Shown: positions 6,629 to 14,599, counted from the stretch's first letter. The stretch is 38,208 bases of DNA from Deltaproteobacteria bacterium (GCA_016220005.1 JACRIV010000062.1:1-38208); one strand, 5' to 3'. Made by a program: numbers and translations. Notes: generated from the sequence alone by a model not told the origin.

Positions 6629-7699
6629 ATGTTCAGGCGAATCGTCGTCGCTGGAATTCTTGTCCTTGCCGTGCTCGCGATCCTTCTCCCTTTCCCCTGC
6701 TTCGCCGGCAAGGAGGAAGGCGAGCGGATCTACACGAGCGCCAGGGAACTTCTGTCCGCAGGCGATGCCGCCGGAGCGATACGGCTGTTCGAAAAGGCGA
6801 TCGCCGAATACCCGGAACACGTGGAGGCCCGCTACCACCTGGGCGTGCTCTACTCGGGGAACATCAACACCTACGGCAAGGCGGAGGAGACGTTCTTCGA
6901 GATCCCCGATTTCGCCATGCGCGCCGGATCCGCTGTGCGGGACGACCTCTTCTTCCGCACCGGGCTTGCCCTCGGGAACCTCTACATCAAGAGCGGAAGG
7001 CACGTCATGGCCATCCAGCTCATCCGGAACTTGATCGCCTCCGCCCCGCCCAACGCCCCTCTCGACCGGGCGTTCAACGCCCTCGGCCTCTCCTACTACT
7101 ACGACCGGCTCTACGACGACGCCATCTTCGAACTTCGCCGGGCGATCAAGTTCAACCCGAACAACGTCGATGCGAGGTTCAACCTGAAAACGATCCGGGC
7201 CCGCCTGGAGCATTTCCAGGCCGCCAAGATTTACTCCCGCATGGGCGAGAGGACGGAGGCCATCGCGGAATACCGCAGGGCGATCGAGATCGACCCCCGG
7301 TTCACCGAGGCCCGCCAGCGGCTGGGGGTCGAGCTCCTGCTCGTCGGGAAGCATGCCGAGGGGCTCAAGGAGCTGCGCCGGGCGGACTCGATCTCCACAG
7401 GATACCGCAGGGCCTACGAGATCTGGTACGCAGAGGGGCTGGCGCTTCAGAGCCTGGGAAGGGGCGACGACGCCCTGCACCAGTTCAACCGGGTGATCGA
7501 GTCGAGGCCGAATTTCGCCGCGGCGCACAACGAGATCGGGAAGATCCGCCTCGAGAGGAAGGAATACGACGCCGCCATCGACTGTTTTGCTCGGGCGATC
7601 GGCCTGGACCCGAAGACCGAGTATGCCCGGAACCTCGTGCTGTCCATTTCGAGGAAAGGAACGCTGGAATCCTCTACGGCCCCGGCAAGGCAAGAATAA
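6629..7699 (+). CDS. Exported tetratricopeptide-repeat protein, 356 aa
   Basis: An N-terminal signal peptide (RRIVVAGILVLAVLAILLPF, then CFAGKEEG) is followed by a TPR array spanning most of the protein. Recognisable repeats include AGAIRLFEKAIAEYPEHVEA, YDDAIFELRRAIKFNPNNVD, TEAIAEYRRAIEIDPRFTEA, DDALHQFNRVIESRPNFAAA and YDAAIDCFARAIGLDPKTEY. It probably acts as a periplasmic protein-interaction scaffold. The Cys at the end of the hydrophobic core is not in a good lipobox. ATG at 6629 has a strong AAGGAGGG at 6617-6624. It is divergent from the 15-haem cytochrome gene, with a short (about 60-80 bp) shared upstream region, which makes a functional link possible but unproven. Its 3' end overlaps the convergent DUF3047-like gene by 26 bp. 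Confidence 0.9.
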   Translation: MFRRIVVAGILVLAVLAILLPFPCFAGKEEGERIYTSARELLSAGDAAGAIRLFEKAIAEYPEHVEARYHLGVLYSGNINTYGKAEETFFEIPDFAMRAGSAVRDDLFFRTGLALGNLYIKSGRHVMAIQLIRNLIASAPPNAPLDRAFNALGLSYYYDRLYDDAIFELRRAIKFNPNNVDARFNLKTIRARLEHFQAAKIYSRMGERTEAIAEYRRAIEIDPRFTEARQRLGVELLLVGKHAEGLKELRRADSISTGYRRAYEIWYAEGLALQSLGRGDDALHQFNRVIESRPNFAAAHNEIGKIRLERKEYDAAIDCFARAIGLDPKTEYARNLVLSISRKGTLESSTAPARQE

Positions 7700-8393
7700 T
7701 CCATCCCTTGATGGGGCCGTTCTCCCCGGAGGGGCGCTCCGCCCGCACGATGATCCGTGTGACCGGCCCCTTCGGGTCGCGCCCGTAGGCCGCCCGGAAA
7801 TCCTTCCGGAGTTCCCGCTTCGCTTGGACCTTCTTCCCTTTCTCTTCTTCGCCGGCCAGGATGAAGACCGTCTCCTCGTCATCCCCCGGACGGTACATCG
7901 AGCCCACCGGCGCGCGGTTTCCGAAGGCGTAGGTCAGGCGGATCCCTCCGGGCGGGAAGCCGCGCCAGATCCGGACGAAAAAGTCCGCCAGCCGGGTCTT
8001 GAAGGGGAGATCCATCGAGTCCTTTCCGAAGACGACGGTCACCGACACCGGGAAATGCCGGCCGAACTCCATGTAGTCTTTCGACGACGGGTTCGTCCCG
8101 TCGGACGACATTTCGAGAGAAAGGATCGCCCCCGCCGAAAGCTCCCATCCTCTTTTCTTCCCCCAGGCCACCCCCGTCCCGGGAGCAAGGACGAACTCGC
8201 CGGAGATCCCGTTATCCAGGGCCTGCACCTTCCGCTCGGGAAGGTTGTACCACCGCCCCGGGGTCGACTCCTCCCATCCGGCGGCGGCAAGCCCGGCCGC
8301 CCGGTCGTCGCCGAAGGCGTACGCAGAGGGAAACAGGAGGCAGGCAAGGAGGATCGCCCAGGCTGCCCGACGGTGCCGCTCAGATCTTTTCAT
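7674..8393 (-). CDS. Exported DUF3047-like protein, 239 aa
   Basis: A signal peptide (basic MKRSERHRRAAW, then AILLACLLFPSAYAF, probable cleavage after AYA) precedes about 210 residues resembling DUF3047. Visible landmarks are GWEESTPGRWYNL, ALDNGISGEFV, WELSAGAILSLE, FPVSVTVVFG, IRLTYAFGNRAPVGSMY and GPIKGWIILALPGP. DUF3047 proteins are periplasmic beta-rich proteins of unknown function. ATG at 8393 follows an AGGAAAGGGGAGGGG run. The start lies inside the 3' end of the upstream cinA-like gene (14-bp overlap), suggesting coupling. Its 3' end overlaps the convergent TPR gene by 26 bp. The family assignment is by eye. Confidence 0.75.
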   Translation of the reverse strand: MKRSERHRRAAWAILLACLLFPSAYAFGDDRAAGLAAAGWEESTPGRWYNLPERKVQALDNGISGEFVLAPGTGVAWGKKRGWELSAGAILSLEMSSDGTNPSSKDYMEFGRHFPVSVTVVFGKDSMDLPFKTRLADFFVRIWRGFPPGGIRLTYAFGNRAPVGSMYRPGDDEETVFILAGEEEKGKKVQAKRELRKDFRAAYGRDPKGPVTRIIVRAERPSGENGPIKGWIILALPGP

Positions 8394-9138
8394 CCCCTCC
8401 CCTTTCCTCCTCCCTCAACGAGATTTCCCATCCCAGATCCCGCAACTTCGCGGCGAAACGATCGGCGCATGCCTCCGCCCGCGCGAAGGCGGCGGCCCGG
8501 AATACGACCCTCACGCGGTATGTCCCTTCGAGCATCGGGTAGGACCCCACGCTCACGTCGGGGAAGGCGTCCATCGCCTCCCGCATGATCCCCGCGAAGG
8601 CGGACTCGGGCGCCTTGCTGCAAAGAGTCACACGGCTTTTCCGGGGGCCGGCGACGTAAGGCTTGAGCCAGCCGAACATCTCGTGCAACAGCTTCGGTAT
8701 CCCCGGGAAGACGGCCATGCGGGCGATGAAGAAGCCCGGCGCTGCGCTCAGAGGGTTAGGGATCAGCGTCGCCCCCTGGGGTACGTGGGCCATCAGAAGC
8801 CGGTACTCGTTCATCCGGTACTTGTAGTAGTTATCGAGGGCCGCCTTCGCCTCCGGGTGGATGACCAGAGGTACTCCCGCCACGCGGGCCACCGCCTCGC
8901 GGGTGATGTCGTCCGGCGTCGGGCCGATCCCGCCGGTCAGGACCAGCAGGTCTGCCTCCTCGAGATAGAGGCGCAGATGTCGGACCACCACGGGGATATC
9001 GTCGGGGAGGATGGCGCACAGGGCTACCTCCGCTCCCCACTCGTTGAGGAGCGGCAGGATGTGCGCCAGGTTCGCTTCCCGGATCTCGGCCTTGAGGACC
9101 TCGTCGCCGAGGATCACGACGCCGACTTTTATCGCCAA
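8380..9138 (-). CDS. CinA N-terminal/MoCF-type molybdopterin-binding domain protein, 252 aa
   Basis: The N-terminal 170 residues form a MoaB/MogA-like (MoCF_biosynth) fold with the hallmark GGIGPTPDDITREAVA. The start is VGVVILGDEVLKAEIREANL, like CinA proteins, in which this domain acts as ADP-ribose/NAD-related pyrophosphatase. The C-terminal part (about 175-252: SYPMLEGTYRVRVVFRAA) resembles the short KH-like domain found after the CinA N-domain. The PncC nicotinamide-nucleotide amidase domain of full-length CinA is absent. The ATG at 9138 gives the expected CinA-type N-terminus. The gene is divergent from purM and overlaps the downstream DUF3047-like gene by 14 bp. NMN-salvage or nucleotide-housekeeping roles are possible; the substrate is uncertain. 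Confidence 0.85.
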   Translation of the reverse strand: MAIKVGVVILGDEVLKAEIREANLAHILPLLNEWGAEVALCAILPDDIPVVVRHLRLYLEEADLLVLTGGIGPTPDDITREAVARVAGVPLVIHPEAKAALDNYYKYRMNEYRLLMAHVPQGATLIPNPLSAAPGFFIARMAVFPGIPKLLHEMFGWLKPYVAGPRKSRVTLCSKAPESAFAGIMREAMDAFPDVSVGSYPMLEGTYRVRVVFRAAAFARAEACADRFAAKLRDLGWEISLREEERGGDEKI

Positions 9139-9222
9139 AAAGAACCCTTCCAGCGGTTGATGGACCGGTTTATCTTACCGGATGCGGGGGGAAAAATCAT
9201 TGGCATTACCGTACGAGGATAA

Positions 9223-9234
9223 GTTACAAGTAAC
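9223..9234. promoter_or_regulatory. Small inverted repeat in the cinA-like/purM divergent region
   Basis: GTTAC (9223-9227) and GTAAC (9230-9234) are perfect inverted arms with a 2-bp centre in the AT-richer part of the 129-bp divergent gap 9139-9267. It could be an operator for purMN or the divergent gene. I see no convincing -35/-10 pair, and no gene in the gap. Confidence 0.25.
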
Positions 9235-9267
9235 AGGGTACGGGAGTTCTTCGGGAGGATTTCGCGC

Positions 9268-10311
9268 GTGAAGAAAACGGTGACATACGCCGCCGCGGGG
9301 GTGGATATCCACGAAGGGGACCGCATGGTTTCCCTCATCCGGCCGATGGTCCGCACCACCCGCCGGCGGGAAGTCCTGGGGGATATCGGTTCCTTCGCCG
9401 GGTTCTTCCGCTTTCCCGCCGGGCGTTACCGCGATCCCGTCCTCGTGGCGGGGACGGACGGCGTGGGCACCAAGGTCAAGGTCGCTTCCATGGCGGGGAT
9501 GCTCGGAACGGTCGGGATCGACCTGGTCGCGATGTGCGTCAACGACATCCTGGTGCACGGGGCCGAGCCCCTCTTCTTCCTCGACTACTACGCCACGGGC
9601 AAGCTCTCCGCGAAGGACGGCGCGGAGATCGTCTCGGGGATCGTGGAGGGGTGCAGGCAGGCCGGGTGCGCCCTCCTGGGCGGGGAAACCGCCGAGATGC
9701 CCTCCATGTACGCCCGGGGGGAATTCGACCTGGCCGGCTTCGCCGTGGGGGCCGTCGACCGGCGCGAGATCATCGACGGAAAGAGCGTGCGGGCCGGAGA
9801 CGCCGTCCTCGGCCTTTCCTCTTCCGGACTGCACAGCAACGGCTATTCTCTCGCCCGGAAGGTTGTCTTCGAGATCCTGAAGAAGAAGGTGGGCTCCCGC
9901 ATGCCCGAGTGGGGCGCCACCGTGTCCGAAGAGCTGCTACGGCCGACGCGGATCTACGTCCGCCCGGTCCTTGCCCTGGCGCGGAAGGTGAGGATACATG
10001 CGATGGCCCACATCACCGGCGGAGGGATTCCGGGCAACGTCCCCCGCTCCCTGCCGAACGGCCTCTCGGCGGTCATCGAGAAAGGGACGTGGCCCGTCCC
10101 TCCCGTTTTCGGGACGCTCGTCAGGGCGGCGAAGCTTCCGAAGGCGGAAGCCTACCGGACCTTCAACATGGGGATCGGGATGGTCCTGATCGTGAGACCC
10201 GGGGAGGCCGATCGGGCGTTGCGGCATTTGCAGCGGCTGGGAGTGCCGGCGTACCGGATAGGAGACATTCGGAAGGCCCGGCGGGGATCTGCACGAGTCG
10301 AGCTCGCCTGA
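9268..10311 (+). CDS. purM: Phosphoribosylformylglycinamidine cyclo-ligase (AIR synthetase), 347 aa
   Basis: Catalyses ATP-dependent closure of FGAM to aminoimidazole ribotide, step five of cytosolic purine synthesis. Diagnostic motifs are YAAAGVDIHEGD near the N-terminus, GTDGVGTKVKVA, VAMCVNDILVHGAEPLFFLD, LLGGETAEMPSMY, GLSSSGLHSNGYSLAR and HITGGGIPGNVPRSLP. The length matches the family (about 345 aa). The start is GTG 9268 with GGGAGG at 9253-9258, 9 nt upstream. purN follows 18 bp downstream, a common pairing that puts consecutive-pathway enzymes in one operon. Confidence 0.97.
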   Translation: MKKTVTYAAAGVDIHEGDRMVSLIRPMVRTTRRREVLGDIGSFAGFFRFPAGRYRDPVLVAGTDGVGTKVKVASMAGMLGTVGIDLVAMCVNDILVHGAEPLFFLDYYATGKLSAKDGAEIVSGIVEGCRQAGCALLGGETAEMPSMYARGEFDLAGFAVGAVDRREIIDGKSVRAGDAVLGLSSSGLHSNGYSLARKVVFEILKKKVGSRMPEWGATVSEELLRPTRIYVRPVLALARKVRIHAMAHITGGGIPGNVPRSLPNGLSAVIEKGTWPVPPVFGTLVRAAKLPKAEAYRTFNMGIGMVLIVRPGEADRALRHLQRLGVPAYRIGDIRKARRGSARVELA

Positions 10312-10329
10312 TCGGCGGGCGGAGGGAGG

Positions 10330-10992
10330 ATGGCCGTGAGCGAGAAGCACACCATCGCAGTATTGATATCAGGAAGCGGCTCCAACCTTCAGGCGATCAT
10401 CGACGCATCGGAGCGGGGAGAGATCCCCTGCCGGGTCGGGATCGTCCTCAGCAACAAGGAGGACGCCTACGGCCTCGATCGGGCGAAGAAGCACGGGATC
10501 CCCACCGAAGTCGTAAGCCACAAGGAATTCCCTACAAGGGAAGCGTTCGACCGGCGGCTCATCGAGGTCATCCGGAAAAGCGGCGCGGCGCTCGTCTGCC
10601 TCGCGGGGTTCATGCGCGTGCTCACCCCCGTTTTCGTGCAAGCCTTCCCGCACCGGATCCTCAATATCCACCCCGCCCTTCTCCCCTCCTTCCCCGGCAC
10701 GCACGGGCCGAAACAGGCGCTGGACCACGGGGTGCGGTTTTCGGGGTGCACCGTCCATTTCCTCGACGAAGGGGTGGACACCGGCCCCATCATCGTCCAG
10801 GCGATCGTCCCGGTGTACGACGACGACACGGAGGATACCCTCGCCGCCCGGATCCTCGTCCAGGAGCACAAGATCTACCCGATGGCGATCCGGCTCTTCT
10901 TCCAGGGGAAGCTCAAGATCGAGGGGAGGCGCGTCCGGGTCCTGGGAGAACCGAAGATCCCCGAATTCTTCCACCGCAACCCCGACGCCTGA
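10330..10992 (+). CDS. purN: Phosphoribosylglycinamide formyltransferase, 220 aa
   Basis: Transfers a formyl group from 10-formyltetrahydrofolate to GAR in purine synthesis. Visible are the nucleotide-binding loop GSGSNLQAIID, the catalytic Asn/His motif LNIHPALLPSFPGTH, and the Asp-containing HFLDEGVDTGPIIVQ. ATG at 10330 abuts GGAGGGAGG at 10321-10329; a GTG at 10336 is better spaced from that SD, so the protein may lack the first two residues. It is the second gene of purMN. The stop is immediately followed by the long inverted repeat 10995-11204, which may end transcription. Confidence 0.97.
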   Translation: MAVSEKHTIAVLISGSGSNLQAIIDASERGEIPCRVGIVLSNKEDAYGLDRAKKHGIPTEVVSHKEFPTREAFDRRLIEVIRKSGAALVCLAGFMRVLTPVFVQAFPHRILNIHPALLPSFPGTHGPKQALDHGVRFSGCTVHFLDEGVDTGPIIVQAIVPVYDDDTEDTLAARILVQEHKIYPMAIRLFFQGKLKIEGRRVRVLGEPKIPEFFHRNPDA

Positions 10993-10994
10993 GG

Positions 10995-11204
10995 CGCCGA
11001 AATCCGCCCCCCTGCGGGTCGTGCGAGCCGCCGAGACGGGGTGCCCCGAGCGGGGGCCTGAGCGACGAAGCGAGAGCCAGGGAAGGCGGAGCGAGGAGCG
11101 ACGGAGCCGCCGCCCGTCCAGGGATGGACGGGCAAGGCGTCCCCCGGGCGGGGGGTACCCCGTGAGGCGTGACTCGCACCACCTGACGAGGACGGATTTC
11201 GGCG
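10995..11204. repeat. Long imperfect inverted repeat (about 210 bp) between convergent genes
   Basis: The two ends are inverted copies. CGCCGAAATCCG at 10995-11006 matches CGGATTTCGGCG at 11193-11204 perfectly (12 bp). GTGCGAG at 11021-11027 pairs with CTCGCAC at 11173-11179, with imperfect pairing between them. Further inward, 11036-11047 (ACGGGGTGCCCC) pairs 11 of 12 with 11152-11163. Arms are thus about 60 nt each, enclosing a GAGCGA-rich centre. An additional perfect 8-bp hairpin, GCCCGTCC/GGACGGGC, lies at 11112-11133. The element starts 2 bp after the purN stop and ends 11 bp before the ydcF-like stop. It could be a MITE or REP-like element, or a structured bidirectional terminator. No target-site duplication is evident and there is no T-tract. 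Confidence 0.7.
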
Positions 11205-11215
11205 GATTGCGGCTG

Positions 11216-11824
11216 TTACTCCCAGATGAGGAAGAGGCGGTAGGTCCAGTATTTCCAGCCCTCGACGAAGAAGAGGCGCAGCGTGCGCGGGAGGGCGTTC
11301 CTGTCGTTCCAGTCCGAGCGCACGGTAATCACCGCGATGGATACGCCGGGGGGGAGCACGGTGCGCAACGCGAGGCAGGCCCGCGGCATGTGATAGTCGG
11401 CGGTGATCAGGACGATCCGCTCGAACCCCCTGTTCTTCACGACAGTCTTGGCCGAAAAGGCGTTCTCCAGCGTGTTCTCGGACCAGCCCTCGATGTGGAC
11501 ACGGCGGAGCTCCTCGGCGGACAGCGCGGAGTGGCCGGGCAGGACGCGCTCGATCCTGGCGCCTCCTCCCGCGCCCAGGATGTACAATTCCTTCCCCTTC
11601 CCTTCCTTCCAGGCGCGGAATCCTTCGAGAATGCGGTTCTCACCCCCGGTCAGCACCAGGATGGCGTCGGCGGGCGGCCCCGAAGGGACGGGCAGCCTCA
11701 TCGCAAGCAGGTGCGGAATCGCCGCACCGGCGGCCAGGACCAGGATCAGTATGAACAAGGCGGACCGGAGGCCCTTCCTTTTCCGCCGGGCCCCTAGGAG
11801 ATTTTTATCTTGCCCTATCTTCAC
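11216..11824 (-). CDS. YdcF/SanA/ElyC-family (DUF218) membrane protein, 202 aa
   Basis: One N-terminal transmembrane anchor (ALFILILVLAAGAAIPHLLA) is followed by a DUF218 domain: PADAILVLTGGENRILEGFR, ELYILGAGGGA, WSENTLENA and IVLITADYHMPRACLAL. Relatives such as SanA and ElyC act in envelope integrity or undecaprenyl-carrier metabolism, but the biochemical activity is unknown. The only upstream start in frame is GTG at 11824, without a good SD, so the start is uncertain. The gene is divergent from rpmB with a 42-bp shared region that contains a palindrome. The 3' end faces purN across the long inverted repeat. Confidence 0.85.
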   Translation of the reverse strand: MKIGQDKNLLGARRKRKGLRSALFILILVLAAGAAIPHLLAMRLPVPSGPPADAILVLTGGENRILEGFRAWKEGKGKELYILGAGGGARIERVLPGHSALSAEELRRVHIEGWSENTLENAFSAKTVVKNRGFERIVLITADYHMPRACLALRTVLPPGVSIAVITVRSDWNDRNALPRTLRLFFVEGWKYWTYRLFLIWE

Positions 11825-11837
11825 GATACGTGATACT
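11810..11837 (+). promoter_or_regulatory. Candidate promoter of rpmB with internal palindrome
   Basis: TTGCCC (11810-11815), a 16-bp spacer and GATACT (11832-11837) make a reasonable sigma-70 promoter about 30 bp upstream of rpmB. The spacer and -10 edge contain the inverted repeat TCACG-ATA-CGTGA (11821-11833), which also overlaps the start of the divergent ydcF-like gene. It could be an operator serving both genes. Inferred. Confidence 0.45.
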
Positions 11838-11866
11838 CATAAAAGGTTATTTTTAGGGAGGATATC

Positions 11867-12055
11867 ATGGCCAAGTGCGCAATCTGCGGGAAGGGGCCCA
11901 ATTTCGGGCATAACGTGTCCCACGCCAACAACAGGACGCCGAAGGTCTGGAAGCCCAACATCCAGCGCGTGAAGGCGGTCGACGGCGGGACCGTCCGGCA
12001 CATCCGGGTCTGCACCCAGTGCATAAAGTCGGGCCGGGTGACGAAGGCCGTCTGA
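11867..12055 (+). CDS. rpmB: 50S ribosomal protein L28, 62 aa
   Basis: A full-length L28 beginning MAKCAICGKGPNFGHNVSH, with the conserved NRTPKVWKPNIQRVK stretch and a second cysteine pair in VCTQCIKSG. The two CXXC pairs mark the zinc-binding (C+) version, as opposed to the zinc-independent C- paralogue. ATG 11867 has GGGAGG at 11856-11861, 5 nt upstream. It appears to be a single-gene transcript, with the promoter directly upstream. It converges on ridA with only one base between the stop codons and no hairpin terminator, so the transcript probably runs into antisense ridA. Confidence 0.97.
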   Translation: MAKCAICGKGPNFGHNVSHANNRTPKVWKPNIQRVKAVDGGTVRHIRVCTQCIKSGRVTKAV

Positions 12056-12056
12056 T

Positions 12057-12437
12057 TCATCCGATCGCGGCAATCGCGTCGATCTCCACCAGCGCCCCCG
12101 CCGGAAGCTTCGCCACCTGAACCGTGGCCCGCGCCGGCGGGTCCTCCGGGAAAAACCTCCCGTACACGGCGTTCATCGCGGGGAAATCCCCCAGGTCGAC
12201 CATGAAGACGGTGGTCTTGACCACCGTCTTCCGCGCAGCCCCTCCAGCCGAAAGCACCGCATCGAGGTTCGAAAGGACCCGCTCGGTCTGTGCCTCGATC
12301 CCCCCTTCGACCATCTTCCCCGTCGCGGGATCGAGGGGGATTTGGCCCGAGCAGAAGAGGAACCCGCCCGTCCGCACCCCCTGGGAGTAAGGCCCAATGG
12401 CCGCCGGGGCTTTTCCGGTCTTGACCGTTTCGCGCAT
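12057..12437 (-). CDS. ridA: RidA-family (YjgF/YER057c) enamine/imine deaminase, 126 aa
   Basis: Hydrolyses reactive 2-aminoacrylate-type enamines released by PLP enzymes, protecting other enzymes. Hallmarks are AIGPYSQGVRTGGFLFCSGQ, NLDAVLSAGGA, KTTVFMVDLGDFPAMNAVY, and PARATVQVAKLPAGALVEID with the conserved Arg of the active site. The length is normal for the trimeric family. It is the last gene of the long minus-strand run, 3 bp after the spoT stop, and is convergent with rpmB. A ridA downstream of the spoT/rel gene is a common bacterial arrangement. Confidence 0.95.
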   Translation of the reverse strand: MRETVKTGKAPAAIGPYSQGVRTGGFLFCSGQIPLDPATGKMVEGGIEAQTERVLSNLDAVLSAGGAARKTVVKTTVFMVDLGDFPAMNAVYGRFFPEDPPARATVQVAKLPAGALVEIDAIAAIG

Positions 12438-12440
12438 CGC

Positions 12441-14585
12441 CTATCCTTTCCCTCGCTCCACCGAGTATACGTTCTTCACCTTCTCGATCGACTTGATCAG
12501 CGTCGCCAGGTGCTGGGCGTCGTTCACGGAAACCTCGAAGTTGCAGATGGCCCGCCTGTCCCGGGTGGTCATGACGACGGCGCGTCGGATGTCCACGTCG
12601 CTCGCCGTGATCGTCCGGGAGATGTCGGCCAGCAGCCCGGGCTTGTCGGCGCACACGACCTTGAGCTTTACCGGATGGACCGCCTTGGTCCCCGCCTCCC
12701 ATGCCACCTCGATCGCCCGAGCCGGGTCGTTTTCCAAGGCTTTCGGGCAATCCCTGGCGTGGATCGTCACCCCCCTCCCCCGCGTTATGAACCCCACGAT
12801 CGGATCTCCCGGGACGGGATGGCAGCAGTTCCCCAGCCGGATGAATATGTCGTCCATCCCCTTCACGATGACCGCGCTCGGCTTGCGCGTGGTCACGCGC
12901 TTGATGAGCGCCCCCAGCCGGGATTCCTTGACCTTCTCCTGCAGCCGTTCCGGCGGGACGATCCGCCGCAGCAGCGGGAGCAGCGAAAGCTTTCCGTACC
13001 CCAGGGCGATGCAGTAATCGTCCGCTGTCTTGAAACGGTTCTCCTGGAGGATCTCCTCGAACTCCTTCGCCTTTTGCACCTTGTTCACCGAGAGGGAGTA
13101 CTTCCGCAACTCCCGCTCGAGGATCTGGCGGCCCAGCGCCAGGCTGTGCTCCTGCTGCTCCTCCCGGATGTGGGCCCGGATCTTGTTGAGGGCGCGGCTG
13201 GTCTTGGCGATCTTCAGCCAGTCCTTGCTCGGTTTGTGGGCGGGATGGGTGATGATTTCCACCACGTCCCCATTCTTGAGGGAGACTTTGAGAGGGACCA
13301 TCCTGCCGTTGACTTTCGCCCCCACGCAGTGGTTCCCGACCTCGGTGTGGACGGCATATGCGAAATCGATCGGCGTCGCCCCCCTCGGAAGCTCCTTGAC
13401 GTCTCCCCGGGGGGTGAACACGTAGACCTCCTCCGGGAAGAGCTCGACCTTCACCGTGTTGAGGAACTCCCGGGGATCCTTCATGTCCTGCTGGAGCTCC
13501 AGGATCTGGCGCAACCAGAGGAACATCTGTTCGCCCTTCCCTGCGACCGGCTTCCCTTCCTTGTATTTCCAGTGAGCCGCCACACCGTATTCCGCGATGG
13601 CGTGCATCTCCTCCGTGCGGATCTGGATCTCCATCATCTCGGCGTTCGGGCCGAAGACGGTAGTGTGCAGGGACTGGTAGAGGTTGGGCTTCGGCATCGC
13701 GATGTAGTCCTTGAACCGGCCGGGGACAGGTTTCCACAGGCTGTGCACGATGCCCAGCGCCTCGTAGCATTCCCGGATCGTCTTCGTGGTGATGCGGAAG
13801 CCGATGAAGTCGAAGACGTGGTCGAAGTCGATCCCCTGCCGCCCCATCTTCTGGAAGACGCCCGCGATGTGCTTCGTCCTGCCGGTGACCGCCGCCTCGA
13901 TTCCCGCCTCGGTAAACTTCCCCGTAAGGAGCGTGACCACGCTCCGGATGTGGCTCTCCCGGCCGCGCCTGCGCTCGTCGGCCAGGCGGGTGAGCTCCCG
14001 GTAATCGTGGGGATGGAGCACCTCGAAGCACCGGTCTTCGAGCTCCATCTTCACCCGGGACATCCCCAGCCGGCTGGCGATGGGCGTATAGATCTCCTGC
14101 GTCTCCCGGGCGATGGCGACCTGCTTGTCCGGGGACAGGTGGCCGATGGTGCGCATGTTGTGTAGCCTGTCCGCGAGCTTGACCAGGATGACCCGGAAGT
14201 CCTTCCCCATGGCCAGGATCATCTTGCGGATGGATTCCGCCTTCTGGTCGGCCACATCGGATATCTGGACCCTGCTGATCTTCGTGACGCCGTCCACCAT
14301 CTGGGCGACGGTGTCCCCGAACAGGTCCCGGATCTCCTCCTGGCTCGCCACCGTGTCCTCCACCGTGTCGTGGAGCAGGCCGGTGACGACCGTCTCCTCG
14401 TCCAGGTTCCAGTCGGCCAGGATGTACGCCACGTTCAGCGGATGAATGAGGTAGGGCTCTCCGGACTGGCGCAACTGTCCATGATGGACTTTCGCCGTGA
14501 AGACGTAGGCCTTGTGGATGAGCTCGATGTTGGCGGCCGGCCGGGCGGCCTGGATCCGCTCAACGATGTCGTTCAGTCGGAGCAT
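12441..14585 (-). CDS. spoT: Bifunctional (p)ppGpp synthetase/hydrolase, Rel/SpoT family, 714 aa
   Basis: Long RSH enzyme controlling the stringent alarmone. The N-terminal HD hydrolase domain has its metal ligands (SGEPYLIHPL, then LLHDTVEDT with H72/D73). The synthetase domain has DFIGFRITTK and PGRFKDYIAMPKPNLYQSLH; the RFKD loop is the RXKD form found in bifunctional enzymes rather than the EXDD of RelA. TGS (VYVFTPRGDVKELPRGATPI), helical, zinc-finger-like (GNCCHPVPGDPI) and C-terminal ACT (ADKPGLLADISRTI) regions follow. The ATG at 14585 has GGAG 6 nt upstream and starts MLRLNDIVER. It lies 14 bp behind rpoZ in a gmk-rpoZ-spoT order also known from enterobacteria. Confidence 0.97.
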   Translation of the reverse strand: MLRLNDIVERIQAARPAANIELIHKAYVFTAKVHHGQLRQSGEPYLIHPLNVAYILADWNLDEETVVTGLLHDTVEDTVASQEEIRDLFGDTVAQMVDGVTKISRVQISDVADQKAESIRKMILAMGKDFRVILVKLADRLHNMRTIGHLSPDKQVAIARETQEIYTPIASRLGMSRVKMELEDRCFEVLHPHDYRELTRLADERRRGRESHIRSVVTLLTGKFTEAGIEAAVTGRTKHIAGVFQKMGRQGIDFDHVFDFIGFRITTKTIRECYEALGIVHSLWKPVPGRFKDYIAMPKPNLYQSLHTTVFGPNAEMMEIQIRTEEMHAIAEYGVAAHWKYKEGKPVAGKGEQMFLWLRQILELQQDMKDPREFLNTVKVELFPEEVYVFTPRGDVKELPRGATPIDFAYAVHTEVGNHCVGAKVNGRMVPLKVSLKNGDVVEIITHPAHKPSKDWLKIAKTSRALNKIRAHIREEQQEHSLALGRQILERELRKYSLSVNKVQKAKEFEEILQENRFKTADDYCIALGYGKLSLLPLLRRIVPPERLQEKVKESRLGALIKRVTTRKPSAVIVKGMDDIFIRLGNCCHPVPGDPIVGFITRGRGVTIHARDCPKALENDPARAIEVAWEAGTKAVHPVKLKVVCADKPGLLADISRTITASDVDIRRAVVMTTRDRRAICNFEVSVNDAQHLATLIKSIEKVKNVYSVERGKG

Positions 14586-14599
14586 GAAACGCTCCGGGA

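Noticed and set aside
4930-7788. Very long plus-strand open frame (over 900 codons) across the cytochrome and TPR genes
   Set aside because: It is a GC-rich shadow opposite the 15-haem cytochrome and out of frame with the TPR gene; no domain is recognisable.
11021-11797. Plus-strand open frame across the inverted repeat and ydcF-like gene
   Set aside because: It is antisense to a recognisable DUF218 protein and its product is Arg/Glu-rich low complexity.
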